Origin: Psettodes erumei
Lineage: Eukaryota; Chordata; Actinopteri; Pleuronectiformes; Psettodidae
Assembly: GCA_016785225.1 (NCBI GenBank)
Contig: JAFBJZ010000865.1
Location: forward strand, 62,001 to 126,000
Direction of reading: 5' to 3'
DNA length: 64,000 nt
Shown here: positions 24,001 to 37,847 of the stretch, piece after piece
Numbering within the stretch: the stretch's first letter is position 1
Layout of the letters: the number at the start of each line of letters is the position of its first letter
Notes under the pieces: generated by a model
The model's database searches: none
What the model was told of the DNA's origin: nothing
What the model saw: the letters and a program-made list of their open reading frames with translations, nothing else
Translations under genes and position numbers: made by a program

Positions 24001-27000
24001 CGGCACAACCGCTTTCACGCTAACTTAACGCGTACGACCGAAGATGCATAGATCCATAGATGCTGAATGGTTAAAAGTGCAACTCACACACAAAAACATG
24101 GTGCAGATGTAAAAAAAAAAAAAAGAGACTGGGAACATTGCGAGATATGGAAGAAAGACCATTTCTGCGCGTTTGTGTGCATGCACCATGTTGTGGTGAT
24201 GAGGACATGCGTGACTGACACCGTAACTACGCAGCACTGCAACAACACATTCACACGGCTTCTAACCGGAGCAGGGGGGGTGGGGAGGTGGCGCGTTACC
24301 TAGTCATCTCTAGGAAATTGAGGCGAGTGGAGAGGTCCTCGAGGCGACTTATCTGTTTGTGACACTGGCTACAGAAAAAGTCCAGCGCCTCCTCCCTGAG
24401 GAAGCTCTGAAAGCAGTCAGGGAGAGGAGGAACAGGTGCGCTGGAGAGAGGACACAAGGAGGAAAGAGGAGGAGGAAGTGGTGAGTGACAGGCGAGAAGG
24501 GTGGGGGGGTGGGGGGGTGCACACGTTACCCCCTGAGGGCACGGGCAGTGGGTGTGTTAGTGAAATCCAGAGAAGAGTTCGAAAGTGTAAAGCGTGAGGG
24601 CTTCTGTGGGAGGGAGACAGACTGTGCAGCGTGGATGCGACTGGTTTCCTGTAAACGAAACGTTGATCTTTCTCTTCTGCGCTGGTAAGACTTGTTTTTC
24701 TTTTTTAAACCCCCCCCAGAAATAAAACATGGAGTCGCTTATTTCTTTGCCCGAGCGGAGTTTGGTCCCCTCGCCTCACGCCGCCTCTCCCAGCAGACGG
24801 TTCCTTCAGGAAGCGAGTCGGGCCCGAACTGCGCGACACGACCGGAGCCATTTTCCTGCTGACGGCGTGAAGGATGACCGTTAAAAAAAAATAAAAAAAA
24901 TTAAAAAATACAGCACCGCTGTGATACGCGTCCGTGCAGAACGGAGGCGGCCCACGTGCGCGTGTAGTCAGCGTGCTGGAGCTGCCGCATGTGGCTGGAT
25001 ACGCGGGGGAGGCGGGTGCATGGCGCGTAGGCAGCGCTGCTGCGTGCGCCAACAATGAGCACCGATGGCTCGAAAACACGGTGATTCACACTGAGTGGGT
25101 GAACTTCTTCGGGTGTGTGTGATTTTTCTCAACTTGTGTGTGATATAATCTTCCACGTACAGTTTTCCTACTTTGAAAATATTCAATAATAATTCCCTAA
25201 TTTATCATTCAAAGATTCTCAACTTTTGAATGTGCCCTTTTACCACTCTGTGCTTTAAAGATTCATCTTGCATATGAGGATCATTACATATAATCAAGTG
25301 GTTTTTACCACGTTTGCCTTTTAATAACTCCTACAGAACAGTAGGGATGGTCACTAAGCCTGTACTTATTTCCATATAGCCAAAAACTGGGCAGCGAGCT
25401 GTTAGGAGTTTCCTGGCAAGGCAAATAACGGAAATACCACCCAAGTGGGAATTACGCATTATCCGGCTTAGAGCGTCCGATGAAAGGAGGAGGGGTGGAA
25501 GAAAGATGACCGGGAAAAGGGTACATAAGAGGCTTCGGCGCAAGCGAACTGCGCCGCGACGAGGGGTGCGCTCGCAGCATTTCTGGTGTTCGAGGGACAC
25601 CGAACGCAACCTGCGGCCGCCAGAGCTCGCGGGAGCGGCTTGACCGCCAAACGTTTCCTCTTTTAGAGCGGAATTTTATGCCGATACAGGCATTTTTCGA
25701 CGTCTAACAGCGAGAGTAAGCCTTTGCCGGGGACGGGCTTTGCATTCGCTGCGTTTATCTCGCCCTTCGCCAAAGACAAGGAGGCCGGCGGCGGTGGGAA
25801 GGACGTCTCCAGATAGCCCTTATCGACATTTGACCTCAGCGTCTCCGTTGAAAGAGAAACATTCCCTCTGAGGAACAAACACGGAGGCATTTGTTTGGGG
25901 CAAACGCAGCTGAGAATGCAACAGCGTCAAACCTCTTATCTGGAAGGGCTGATAAAGCGAAAGTTGGGATTTCACAGCCTGGTGCACATTTTTATTAACG
26001 TGTCGCCTAAATAGCCTTCGGGCCTCGTCTGCGTTTTTTCACCGCGGCTGGTCGAAACCCCACGAGGACGAGCTCGTACCTGGGTGAGAGGAGCGAGGAG
26101 CCATTGACCTGCTCCAGGGGCTGCGCGAGAGCCGGGTCGCCCTCCGCCTCCGTGCCTTCCACGCTGCTCTCCAGCAGCAGCTCCGAGGTGGTGCTCTCCC
26201 CGAAGTCCTCGAAGTGCTCCTCCTCGCCGCCGATGACCGTCACCAGCGAGTGGTTGTGGAGCTCCGAGTTGAGCGAGAACCTGGGGGGGGGGGACATGAG
26301 GAAGACTGCGTTGTAACAAAGGCGACTTGAGGTTCTCGCCAAAAAAAAGAGGGCGGCGTGCCAGGTTCGGACGGGATAAAAATGGACGACCGACCGGGTA
26401 TAAACAGCCACTGAACCATCCATTTAAGAAACCGCAACCTCAGCAAAGCCAAACAAGGCCCATCTTCTGACGCCACGAGCATATTATAGTGCTGGAACTA
26501 CAGCGTCTTGGTAACGAGCGCTGAAAGAAAAGGCTGGCAGAGGGTCGGGGACGCTGGGCCCACAAGGCCGGAAATGACCGAACCCCCCGCCATAAATCCC
26601 AAACAAGTGCATTTAATCCCACCCCTCCGGGCAGAACGGCAATCTGGGAGTTCAACCATCACTCGTCTTCAGCGGTAATCTCTTAATTCACATTAATCCC
26701 AAAGGCTGCTTTGGCAGAGCCAAAATGTCTTGTGCCTCGGCGGTGTCGCAAAACCACGACGGTGACAGGAAGGACGAGGACGCTGGGGGGGGGTTCTCTT
26801 CGCGGGGTCCGATGCGGGTCGAGCCGGACGGTGCAGAGAGAGAGGGCCGTGACTCTGACTGGGGGAGGGGATCTTGAAATCTATCCTGGGAACTCGATGA
26901 CAGTTACAAGCGCTTCAGACTCCTCTGTTTTCATTTAGCAGGAAAGCAAACGTTTCCCGTTGTCCTGCAGGATATGTTAGATGTCTTAAGCACACACACA

Positions 27001-30000
27001 CACACACACACAGGACGAGGATGTTTGACTCAGCAGAAAAGTTTTGCTTTCTCAGCGCGCGACGACCAAGACCATTTTGCTTGTTTGCATCTGTCTAATT
27101 CAAAGCGAAAACGTTGCTTTAATTTGCAGTTCGAAAACCTAAAAAAATCACAAAGTGCCACAAACCGCCACATTGATTGAACCGGTCCAAACGGTAGAAC
27201 AGCCACCTCTGAAGCCACTTACCCTTTGCTCGGGCTCTTAGTGCTCGGCCCCGTATCGAGGTCCCTCGCGCGGAGGGACGGTGAAGAGCGCGAGCGCATC
27301 CTCGAGCGGCCTCCGCTGCCCTGGCGTGAAAGCCGTGGAGCAACTGGAGTCAAAACCCCGGACAACCAGAGCGGAATCCTGAAGCCTCACAGGTGACGCC
27401 CCGACGTGAAACAAAAAATCAACGCTCTCCGGGTTCGGAGCGAGGAGGGTCTCGGAGGAGGGGGTTGGGGAGGGGGGTGGGCCTTCGAGGAGTCTGTGGT
27501 CCTAACGCGCCGCCAACCCGCAGCGCCACATGACCCGCGGTGCGCCGTCTGTGCCGCCCACGCGGCTGGAGGCTGTACCAGGGGAGGGCCGACTGCGAGT
27601 TGTGGGTTAATCAGATTGGAGGCTAAGTAACGGCCAACCGACAGTCTTGCTGACCTTCCGAAGGACCGAATGTGCGCAGGGACGCAGCGGTAGGACAGAG
27701 GAGGTGGAGGGGAGGCTAATCCTGTTAAGATCCTTAATCCCCAATCCGGCGTGTATTCTCCTACCCCGCCTACGTTTTACGCGGCTGCAGCGTGGGGTTC
27801 ACTTCGCTAACCCAGGCTGCATGGCGAAGCCTCAAGTTTATTTACTGGCATTTTGTTTCATGGGCTCAGAGTAACTGTTGAAACCCAGTTTTTGACTCGG
27901 AAAGCCCCTTAGGATGGTTTGGGCGCGAGAAACGAGAAATATGTCGTAAAACTCCGCTACAGAAAGTCACCCACCGATTGAGTGAGAACTCAAGGAGATC
28001 AGCGGTGACTTTCCAAATTTGTAGTCGACACACCGCCGACGTGAGAAAAAAAAAGTCATAGAGTCATATGGTATGGCATTAAGCTCCAGTCAGCAGTGGA
28101 TTTAGCGGGGAGTTGGTATGAGTGTGTCGTAGGGAGAGGATCAGATTAGCCGATGCCCAAGAAAGGGGAGGGGCAACAACAACAAAAAAAGAGCTAACTC
28201 AACACTTCCTGGAATTCAAGGCTCATCCATGGAACGGGAAGTCCGAACGCATCCATGTCAGGCAGACTGCCCCAATCCGTCGTCGGGCCGGAGAGACGGG
28301 TCGCGCAGTCAGCAGATGAGGTCTCGCTCTTCTGCATTTCCTCCCTGGCCTGAAACACCGCGTCAACAAAAGAAGGCTCGGCCATCTGCCTTTAAACGGT
28401 GAGACAGAGCTGATCAGGTCGCAGTAAAGAGAGCTAATTCCTTTCGCCCAGCAACGTGAGAGAAACTGGCTTCGTGATCTCGTCTGCTCCGCGAACTCGT
28501 CTCCTGAAAATAACAGACTTTGTTTGTTGCCGGCCTTCTGGTCCGAAAATGACTCACGGCTCCGGCTCCTCGGTGACGCATATGATGAAACGCAGTATAC
28601 TGTGTGTCCTGCTGTGTCCGTTATGTTGGAATTAAACTCCAGAGCCACAGTGCAGACCAACTGTTCGCTCCAGCCATAATCAAGCGTATGTACGCGTCTT
28701 TATTTGAGTCAGGACGGCTGAAACTCCCGACGTTCGACCAAAATGAAGCCGCTTAGTCGATTGCTGAAAAAGCGACACACACCGGCGCATCCAGAAACAT
28801 TGAAGACACCGGCTCAATAAAGTTGTGGCTGTCTGCCGTCTGTTTAATCCGCCCGTCTGGTGACCCAAATAGAACCCGGGCCATCCTGCACCGGGAACGT
28901 AAGGCCAGCTCGGGGCGACCGCGGGGGCTAACCCCTCGGCCCGGAGACTCGACACACATTTACGGTAAATTCCGTTAGCCGCATTAAGACGCTGATCCGG
29001 TTCTCATGACGAGTGGATTGCGAACGGTGGCGCGTGACACAAAGATATAGTCGGGGAAATTCATACCGACCTATTTCCGCCGTCTTCGGGGTCGTGCAGC
29101 GTGGCCTCGATGCCGCTGTCCGTCTCCACGTCCTCGTGCATCTCCGGGGGCACGAGGGCCCCCGTGTCCTCATCGGTGAAGGTCTCGCACTCGCTGTACG
29201 TGCTCTCGGAACCCAGGTACGCGCTGTCGGTCACCTCATTTTGCTGCGGCGACGGAAACGGAACAAATCACAGTCAAGCAGCAAATCTACACTGATCTGA
29301 ATAATTTACAAAAAGGTAAAAAAAACTTTCCACATAGAGTGGATACAGTATATGTTTCATACTGTAAATGTTGTTAAGTAGATATTGTAAAATAATGACA
29401 TGGTTAAAAAAAAAAACAACAACAGCTGACATCATTCTAAAAAAACAAACAAGTATGTATTCTTGCATTATTTCTGCAATGTCTGTTAAATATTTTAAAC
29501 GTTACTGTGCTTTTGAAAGCAGTTCCTTTTTTTTGCATTTATGAGCCAAAAAAAAAAAATTGCTGACAACAAACCTACAGGTTGATTAAACAGTGTGAAA
29601 CACAGAGGCCGCTTCAGAGCTGGCCTCGCTGCGCGTCGTCGAGTCCGGCCGGTCGGCAGCGGTGCCGGTGGCGCGGACGACCGAGCAAAGCGAGGAGTTA
29701 ACAAGCAGAACCTGCCGCACGCAACAAGTTCAAACGCCCGGCGCTAAATAACTAAACGCTCAACGCCGAACTCGGATCCTTGAAAAGCACCCGAAGCTCT
29801 TGGCAACTGCAGACAAACAAAAAAAAGGGAATAAAAGACAAGCGAGGTCCCGTTTGGAAAGCGCAACGTACCATTACGAGCGAAAGCATCTGGGGGCAGG
29901 GGGCCCAGGGCTGTCCCTCCCAGGACCATCGCTCTGTCCGCTTCACTCACCTTCACCCTCGCACTCCCTGAGTTCCTCACCTTGTGCACTCCCCTGTGTG

Positions 30001-33000
30001 TGCTGGAAGAAACCGGAAAACGCTGCCAGCACCTTGCTCGGCTCCGCTGGGTGGTCAGGGGGGGTGGAGACGGGCACAAAGTCCAAAGAGTAGCAGGAGT
30101 CAGCTGAAAATGCCTGCTACCGGCTCGCAGCCCCGAGTTAAAACAGGGCGCTGAATCTCTCTCCTGGCTCCTGTGTGTGTGTGTGTGTGGGGGGGGCTTC
30201 CCTACCCCCGGCCCAGCGTGACAGTATAAATCATTAAGCCACGCTCTCATCACGACAACCTGCCGCAGCCGCCTGACTGCGCGCCGACAGAAAACGGACA
30301 ACGGTGCAGAGCTGTAAAACTCCGGAGGGGCAGTGTGAACGCACGCTTTTTTTTTGGCAGAGCAAAACAAAAAAACAAAAACACTGGCTGCAGCAACTGG
30401 AAAGGCCCCGACCGCCGCCGCGATTAAGAATTACAACGTGGGACGGAAACGTGAAAGTCGGCGACGGCAGAAAATATTTAGCAAGGGGGGGAAAAAAAGG
30501 GGAGGGGGGCACTTATTTCCTGTCCTGCCAGGCTCCGCGGCCTTACCTCGGCTGTTTTGAAAGCAAACAGGGCTCGAACAGGACGGCCATTGACGGAGCA
30601 GAGCCCCTTTTCTGCCAGAAAACTCGAAAGGGTAGGGGGGGAAAAACAAGGCGACGGACGCAGGTGTGGCAGCGGCTTCGAGCAAGCGCGGACTCCCAAG
30701 CTCTGCTCACGAAATGTAGCTTTACAAAAAAACAAAAACAAAACCTGGGTTTTGGTGCAGCCTGGCTTCTAATTTTCCTGTCCGGCGCACGTCCAGTTTC
30801 ATTCTCCGATCCATTTGATCGTATATTTTCATCTCAGCCTACGCAGACGAAACGCTGACGTGCGCATGATTTTTCAATAAAGAAAAAGGCCTGAATAAAG
30901 AGCTGTAGTTGGATCCAAACAGAACAGACCTCGCCTGAGAAAAGCCAACCTAGACAGGAGCGCATTCGTACGTGAACATTAATAGGCCTCACGCATGTAT
31001 CGCGCAACGTTTAAGCGCCGTTAGGAGAGGACGATCCATTTCCTGATTGACTCATTTGGACCGATTTAATCAAGAGACCCTTTATCGTCGAGCTCCAATT
31101 ATCTGACTCTCACCCGCAGCTCCATCTATTATAATCCGTCCGTTTTTAGTTTTTTCTCCCCCACGTCAAACAACTTGTAACAAGGCCAGTCTTCAAGCGC
31201 CGATGAATGATTAACAGCCGGTAAAAGCGGATTCAAGCGGAGGCGATCCATTTGCGCCCTCGCCTCAAGCGCGGTGGCACGGGCCGCCCGCGCTTCCACG
31301 CTACGCCGAGGGAAGGCGCTCGCGCCGTGCGCGACCCCGTGCGCTGGAACAACAGCCGGGGGGGGGCAAGGCTGGATGTGTGCACAATGCCAAAGAAAGA
31401 TTTTCAATTTTTTGCGGAGGCCAGCAACAATGACGGTTAAATATACAAGCCCGCGCGCGAGGGGGAGACAGGAATTTCAGACGAGCCGACCGCAAATGCA
31501 ATAACACAAGTCCCGCGCGCACGGAGGGCTGTAGCGCATTCCGGCTAGTCCAATATTTGTCGAAGAGTACTCAAAGGCTTCGCCTGCCAGATGCTATTCG
31601 GTGTCACGGCCAAACCGGGGTGTTCTGTTCGGTGGAACATTCACAGGGTGGTAATGATAGCCCTGCGAGCCACTCGCTGAATTACAGTGGGAAGAGGGAG
31701 AGTGCACGGGGAGTTCAGAACCCTCAACCTTGTGGGAAACGCGAAAAAGGCACGGCGGCGGCTGGCGACAACCGGAGAGCGGCCGGGGGGCCCCGGCGCG
31801 GCGCGGCGAACCTCACCTCGTCGTACTCCTCCGGACAGCCCACGGCCCCGTCCCCCGGACTGTAGTTCACGTTGTAGAGTTGAGGCTCCGGGCCTGCAGA
31901 TGTGGGAGGGAGAAGACAGGTTTTGTTTTTTTTTTTTTTTTTTAAATGTGCACAGAGTAAACACACAAAGACAAACAGCGAAAGGAAGGCTCGTCAAACA
32001 CGGCGGGGCCGGCGTGTACAGCGCCACTGTCCGTGAGCAAACAAAAACAGTCGGGATGCAGAAAGAAGAGGAGGAGAAGGTGCGGCAGCAGCTACATTAA
32101 AAACAAATAAACTAATTTAAATAGGTGCTTTATACAGTAAAACGTACAGTATAATGATTTGACTTGTCCTTCTGAAGCGTGGAGGCATTTTTGGCATTTT
32201 TTTTCCATCATAACGTAGGCATTTGTGTTGTCAACAAATTCAATTTTTCAGGCGCCTGTGGAATTTTTTTCTGTAACTTAACTCATATTAAATTTAAATA
32301 CTTCAAATATCTTCCAAAACTCAGAGGAGCTACGATGTGACTAACGTGGCTCTGTATCCCAGTCTCTTCATCCTAATTTAAAACTTCACTGAGTTTTGAA
32401 TGTTTTATATCTTCACCAAAATAGATTCAGATTAACATTTGCTTGAAAAAAAAATAATCTAAATTTAATCTGGACAAGAGGAAAGTATGGGATTTGCATT
32501 GAAAGAAAAACTATGGCTTTTAAGCAAAGTCTCCGATTCCTTTTGCAGACCAACAGATGCGACCTCGCCATTAGCGCGCCGAGCGCAAACACCCCGTGTT
32601 TGACAGACCGCTATCGCTAACCCTGACGTGTTAACGCGAGCGCTCAGTCGGGCGCAGTCGAGAGAGACGCCCAGTCCTGCTCCGCCGTGGCGTATTTACA
32701 GTCAGCAAGCCGAGCGCGGCGCGATGTGTCAACATTACGTAACTTTCACGCCCCGTGGTAACGTTAGGAGGGCAAAATAAACCAATAAAAAGAGAGAGAG
32801 AAGGGCGCGAAGGAACCTATGTCCAGCTTGTGTGTCAATACTGTCCTTTGTTGAGAGCGCCTGCAAACAAACAGTGTAACCTGAGACGCACCGGCAGGAC
32901 TGTGTGTGTGTCCCTTCAGCCACTGCGGCTCCTGTGTCTAGTAAACAGAGGCGTGAGAGAAGAGAGCGCAGACTGTGTTCCCGTGAGCCGCCGCCAGTCG

Positions 33001-36000
33001 GCCCCGAGAGTTTTCGTTCCCCTTGGTGCCGTTTGGAGCAGGCGACTCGTTGCGGCCCGACGAGGGCGCGAGGAGTCGCCGGTTTCTTTTCCAGAAGCGC
33101 ACCCGCAGTCTTCCTTGCGTACCGTCGGACTATTAAAGGAGATATTTTCTAGTTTGAGTCTTTTTTTTTTTTCTCCTTTTCCCCAGACATGCCAGAGCCA
33201 CGACGGGGGACGAGGCATTTCCGTAGCCGGCGGGCGCGTCTTTATTAAAAAGCTAATATGACGGAGGAGGAGAACAGTTTGTATCGAGGAGCAAGTTTCG
33301 TGTGGCGATACAAGAGTAGGCGGCGGCTACGGTGGGCGCGGGTCGCGATGCGGACCCGGCGGAGGTAGATTCCGCCTTTACGAGGGCACCGGAATTCTGT
33401 CAGCAGGGCGCGAGGGACTTGGGAAGTTAAGGTAGAGGTTCGATCTTTACGCGCTTAACGGGGGAAACCGTCTTCCAGCAGGATGTGATTTGAGCTCAAC
33501 GCTGCTGACGGAGAGAAAAAGGGGACAGCGAGTGACGGACAAACGACGCCAGACGCGACCCTGTCGCGATTACACAATCTGCGTACGCGTAAAAAGCGCC
33601 GCGTGTTTGACAAACTCGTCCGTATGTGCCCTCTCCGCTTTTCAGCAATGTGACAACGCACTGCCGCAGCGAGCGACCAAGATGGAGGGGAAACGGGTTA
33701 GGGTTGGAGCAGTGACGGGGCGGAGAGTGAATAATTCAGGCGAACCGGACTCTCTGCCTCCCGGCCTGAAGCCTCGCCAATCTTCCCGTGCGTCTGTGCA
33801 TCTCATGCTTTCCAGCGCATGACTTATTAATGGAGCGAGCAACCGGAGCCGTGCGACCCAGAAAAAGCCGGGGAAAGGGCTGCGCAACGAAGCGCGCGGA
33901 TCGGAGGCAAACGGGGCGCTGCTGCGGCGACGGCACCGCCCCGAAACGTCGGTGTACGAGTGCCGTACACCGCTGATCCACTGCGTAACCTCCGCTTACT
34001 ACTGTGACCGTGGAAGATTGTTCAAGAAATTTTAAAAGCGGAACAGGAGGGCACCAAATTGGTTAAACGAAAGAATGCCAGCATATCGAGTCCCGATACA
34101 AAGAATTTGGGTCAGTCTCCGGAACGCTCCTTTTTCCAAAATCTCTCACCTCAGCTGAACACTGGCCGTGAACGCGCCGTGTTGACAAACCAAACGCGCG
34201 AGCGAGACGATTTTGTCGTACGTCGGAATATTTCCAACAGGTAGGTTTCACAAACGCAGAGCCGCTGTGGAGTCTAATGAGTCCGTAAAAAGGCGAGGCT
34301 TGGTCAAGAGTTAAAAAAAGGAAAAAAAAACAAAACAAAAAAAACCGATGACACTCGCTTACGTCAAGCGACACACACCAGGTCTCGAAAACTGCGGCAT
34401 TTAAACAACTGTGCATCGTCAGCATCGGCGCATCTCACCTCCGTTGCTAATTGCAGAGATCCCGCGATGGAAGTCTTCAAAGCTGATCACTCCCAGGCCG
34501 CTGGGATCCAGGAACTTGGTCAGATCCTTCACCTGAAAAGGTAAAAGCAACAAAACATTCAAGTCCAATTTCACCATTTAAAAAAAAAAAAAAAAAAAAA
34601 TCCCTCGACCACAAGCCTGCCATTCAGCCTGTCTAGATGATGTAATACGTGATGCAAGGGGAAGTTTTTCCTCACAGCGGGGCAAAAATGACTTAGCGGC
34701 AGTGTTTGCACACTGACTTCAGCGGGGAAAGCGCGACCAAAGGAAACAAAGCGGCAATTCTTCTGAACTTGAAGCCGCGTTGTCGAGGCCCGTTCGCCCA
34801 CCTCGCACTTCAACTGCGGGGTGAGCTTCCGAGCGTATTTTGATTACAGGGGGCGAAAACGAAAAGGCCTCCAATAAAACACTTGCGTCCTGCAGGAGAA
34901 AAGCAGTTTTTTTGCGCTTCCGACTTTATTGCATCCAGGGCCAGAGTGAGTTGGATTTGGACGTGTGTGTGAGTGTGGAGGGTTGGGGTTACTGAGAGAT
35001 GTTACCTGTAACACCAGGGACGCTGTGGTGAAGCCATAAAGCGTTTCTCTGCGCAGGAACGCTCCAGCGTTAAAACGGGTTACGCAAGCGCGCCTACATG
35101 CTCTATATTTTTGGCGCCGGTCACTTGGCAACCAATGAACGGGGCGCTTCGGCAACCATAGGGCCCGACACACCGGCGTGCAACGGACAATCGGGAATCG
35201 TGTCCGATGTGCGGTGAGGGGAGCCTTCACCTGTGTGGACCCCCCACAATGCACCGGTTCGCCCAACAGGGGAGCTACTCGTGCACCTGCATCTGCAGAA
35301 TGGTCGGGGGATGCCGAGCAATCAAAAAAAAAATAAATTAATTTTTAAAAAATCGATTCACACGGATGGCTCGCCGGGTCAATTGCTGTCCATTCGGGGA
35401 AAATTAAGCCAACCCATGATTACAGCGTAATTTCAGGCGTGTGTATCACTGACGAAATTAGCCGGGAGGGAGCCCGAGAGTATGTCGGGTGAGGTTTCTG
35501 CGGTCTGGGCTCTTTCCTTCCTTGGGAAAGAGAGCGTGCGATGCGAACGTGGTCATTTCGGCGAGGTTCGGGTTCCGTGCGCAGAACTCTCTCTTCTTCT
35601 TTTTTTCCCCCTTTTATATCGGTTACACATGAAAAAAAAACAAAAAAAACAACCGGAGCCGATCTGCTGAGCAACGCTGAGCTCCGACTCAGGAGGCCGA
35701 GAGAGCTGGATCCTCCTAATAAAAAACGAACGCAGACAACCCCCGTGGCTCATGATGTGGGTTTGGCAAATTAAACCCCGGCTGCATTTAGCCAGGAGGG
35801 GAGCGGCTGACTCCCGCCGAGTGGTGGTTAACCCTGCAGTGTTCGGTTTTAGCATGTTAAAATCAAGGGACGTCCCACTCCCATCTCCACTAATGTAAAA
35901 CCTCTCCATGCTGTATATATATATATAAATTTACACTGACTCCAGGCCGAGGAAAGGCTGACGAAGAGGCAGGGTCTGTTGAAGATGGAACCTGTTCAAA

Positions 36001-37804
36001 GGGATCTGTGGGTGAGACGTTTCAACACAGCCTTCAGATTTTTTCCGTTTCACACAGGAAATTAGCTCGTTCCACGCCGCTTTCTAAAAACAGAAACACC
36101 TCCGCCCGAGAGAGGTGAGAAGACGGAGGCGTGACTGGGGATGTAACGGAGAGCCCCGGGCCGCGCTGACGTCTGTCGTCGACTGCCGTCACGAGGAGGG
36201 GTTCAGCGTTAGCTATCGAGAGAGCGCCCCGTAAAAGACTTCCGAAGCGGCGGAGAAAACCCGCTACATGGCGGAAGCCGTCCGTGGCCCACATTGGAGC
36301 CGTTCGGCCCGTTCGCCGGCGGGCCCCCTCGGGTCTCGTGAGCGGAGCCGCTTGGCTATTCCTAGGTCTGACCTAAAAAACGAAAAAGGTGACTTTGATT
36401 TCGGCTCAGTCGTCGTCGTCGGGGCCCCCGAGTCGCCGGAAAACGCCTCCTGTTCGCAGCTGTTCTGATTGGCACAACGTTCCCCCCTGTTTTCGGGCAA
36501 ATCACTCAGCGCCCGCGTGCTCCGTTTGGCGTTACTTCGATCCAACGGTGCTGAAGGCACGGCGTTTGGTTTCGTCAGTGCGTACTTGACGTACTCGCAG
36601 AGTAAACCAGTCAATTTTAAATGGCTTTATGTGAATACTTTGCCATTAAATGCTTACTTTGAGGAGTTTATGAAAACAAAACGGATACTATCGTCATTAA
36701 TGCTTTATTATGTAACAATACAAACACTTGACAGCCAAATGGGGCACGGCCCAGAGAGACAGCGGTGAAGGCCGAAACAAAAAAAAAAAAAAAACTAAGC
36801 TCAACTGTCAGTTCCACTGCGGAGCGGAGAAGCGAGCTCAACTGTGGTTTTTCTGTTTCCTCTATTTGTGTCTAATCAGTGCCGGGGCACGCCTGACCGC
36901 CTCCACACAGGCCGCCGTTGTGCGTAACCCCGTGGAGAAGAATACCCTTTTGGCGAGAGAGTCCTTCCTGGAGGGGGATTGCACAATAGCTCCGAAACAA
37001 AACTCCCGATAACCGCCGGCCCCCGGCGCGGTGGCAAACGAGGGCAGGGGAAAGAAAAAAAAAAAAAAAAAAAGGCAGAATGATCTTTGAATGTAGAACT
37101 TTAGAAACGCACGGACGCTGAAGTGAAGCGGAGAGGGGAGACGGTTCGGGGGCACGGGACATTCCGTTGTGGATTAAGGGGGGGGGGGGCGCATAAAAGC
37201 AGCGGGCGAGGGGCGGGAAGATGAAGTAAGGCAGGGAGAGCGTCGGCTGACGAGGGCGACTCGATCACAAAGCAGTCCAGCTTGGCCTTTGTGATCTCTA
37301 TTTTGATCTATTTTTATTGGCCGGACTCTCCACGTTTGGCGCCATCCTGCAGAGCGTCGCGCTGCCGAGAGCACGTTTGTTTGGGGGTTTTTTTGCATTA
37401 CCCTTCTAATCGTCTTAAAGAGCGGCACCTGGGTGGATAACTGCAGGTCGGCACGAACTCACAAACTCACGCAGTCGAGAAACATCACGGCGCTACTTAA
37501 AATGAGGCGGTTTCGTGGAAATGATTTGACATTTACAGAACGGGCTTCAAATGGATTGGTGAACCTGCTTCATAACTGTTCCCTTGTGGAATATCTTTCA
37601 CCCAGAGAAGTAAATATATATAATTGGGGTGGGGTGGTGAATATAATGAAAGGATGAGCGGTGGCTCTTCCGAGGGGAACGTGCGTTTTAACCCAGACCG
37701 GGTGAGCTCGTTTCCCCCGGCAAAGCCGAACGCGACGGCTGACCTTAAAACAAACTGTATTGTCGTCCTCTTCGCCTCGCTCCCATTTAAGATCGCGCAC
37801 GAGA

Positions 37805-37847
<43 letters not shown>

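Noticed and set aside
29744..30370. 208-codon minus-strand ORF
   Set aside because: GC-rich intron; passes through a (GT)n tract that gives a His-Thr run; no splice borders in phase with FIP3.
30304..30858. 184-codon plus-strand ORF
   Set aside because: Lies in CpG-rich intron with poly-A-derived Lys runs (KKQK); no family resemblance, and stop codons are rare by composition.
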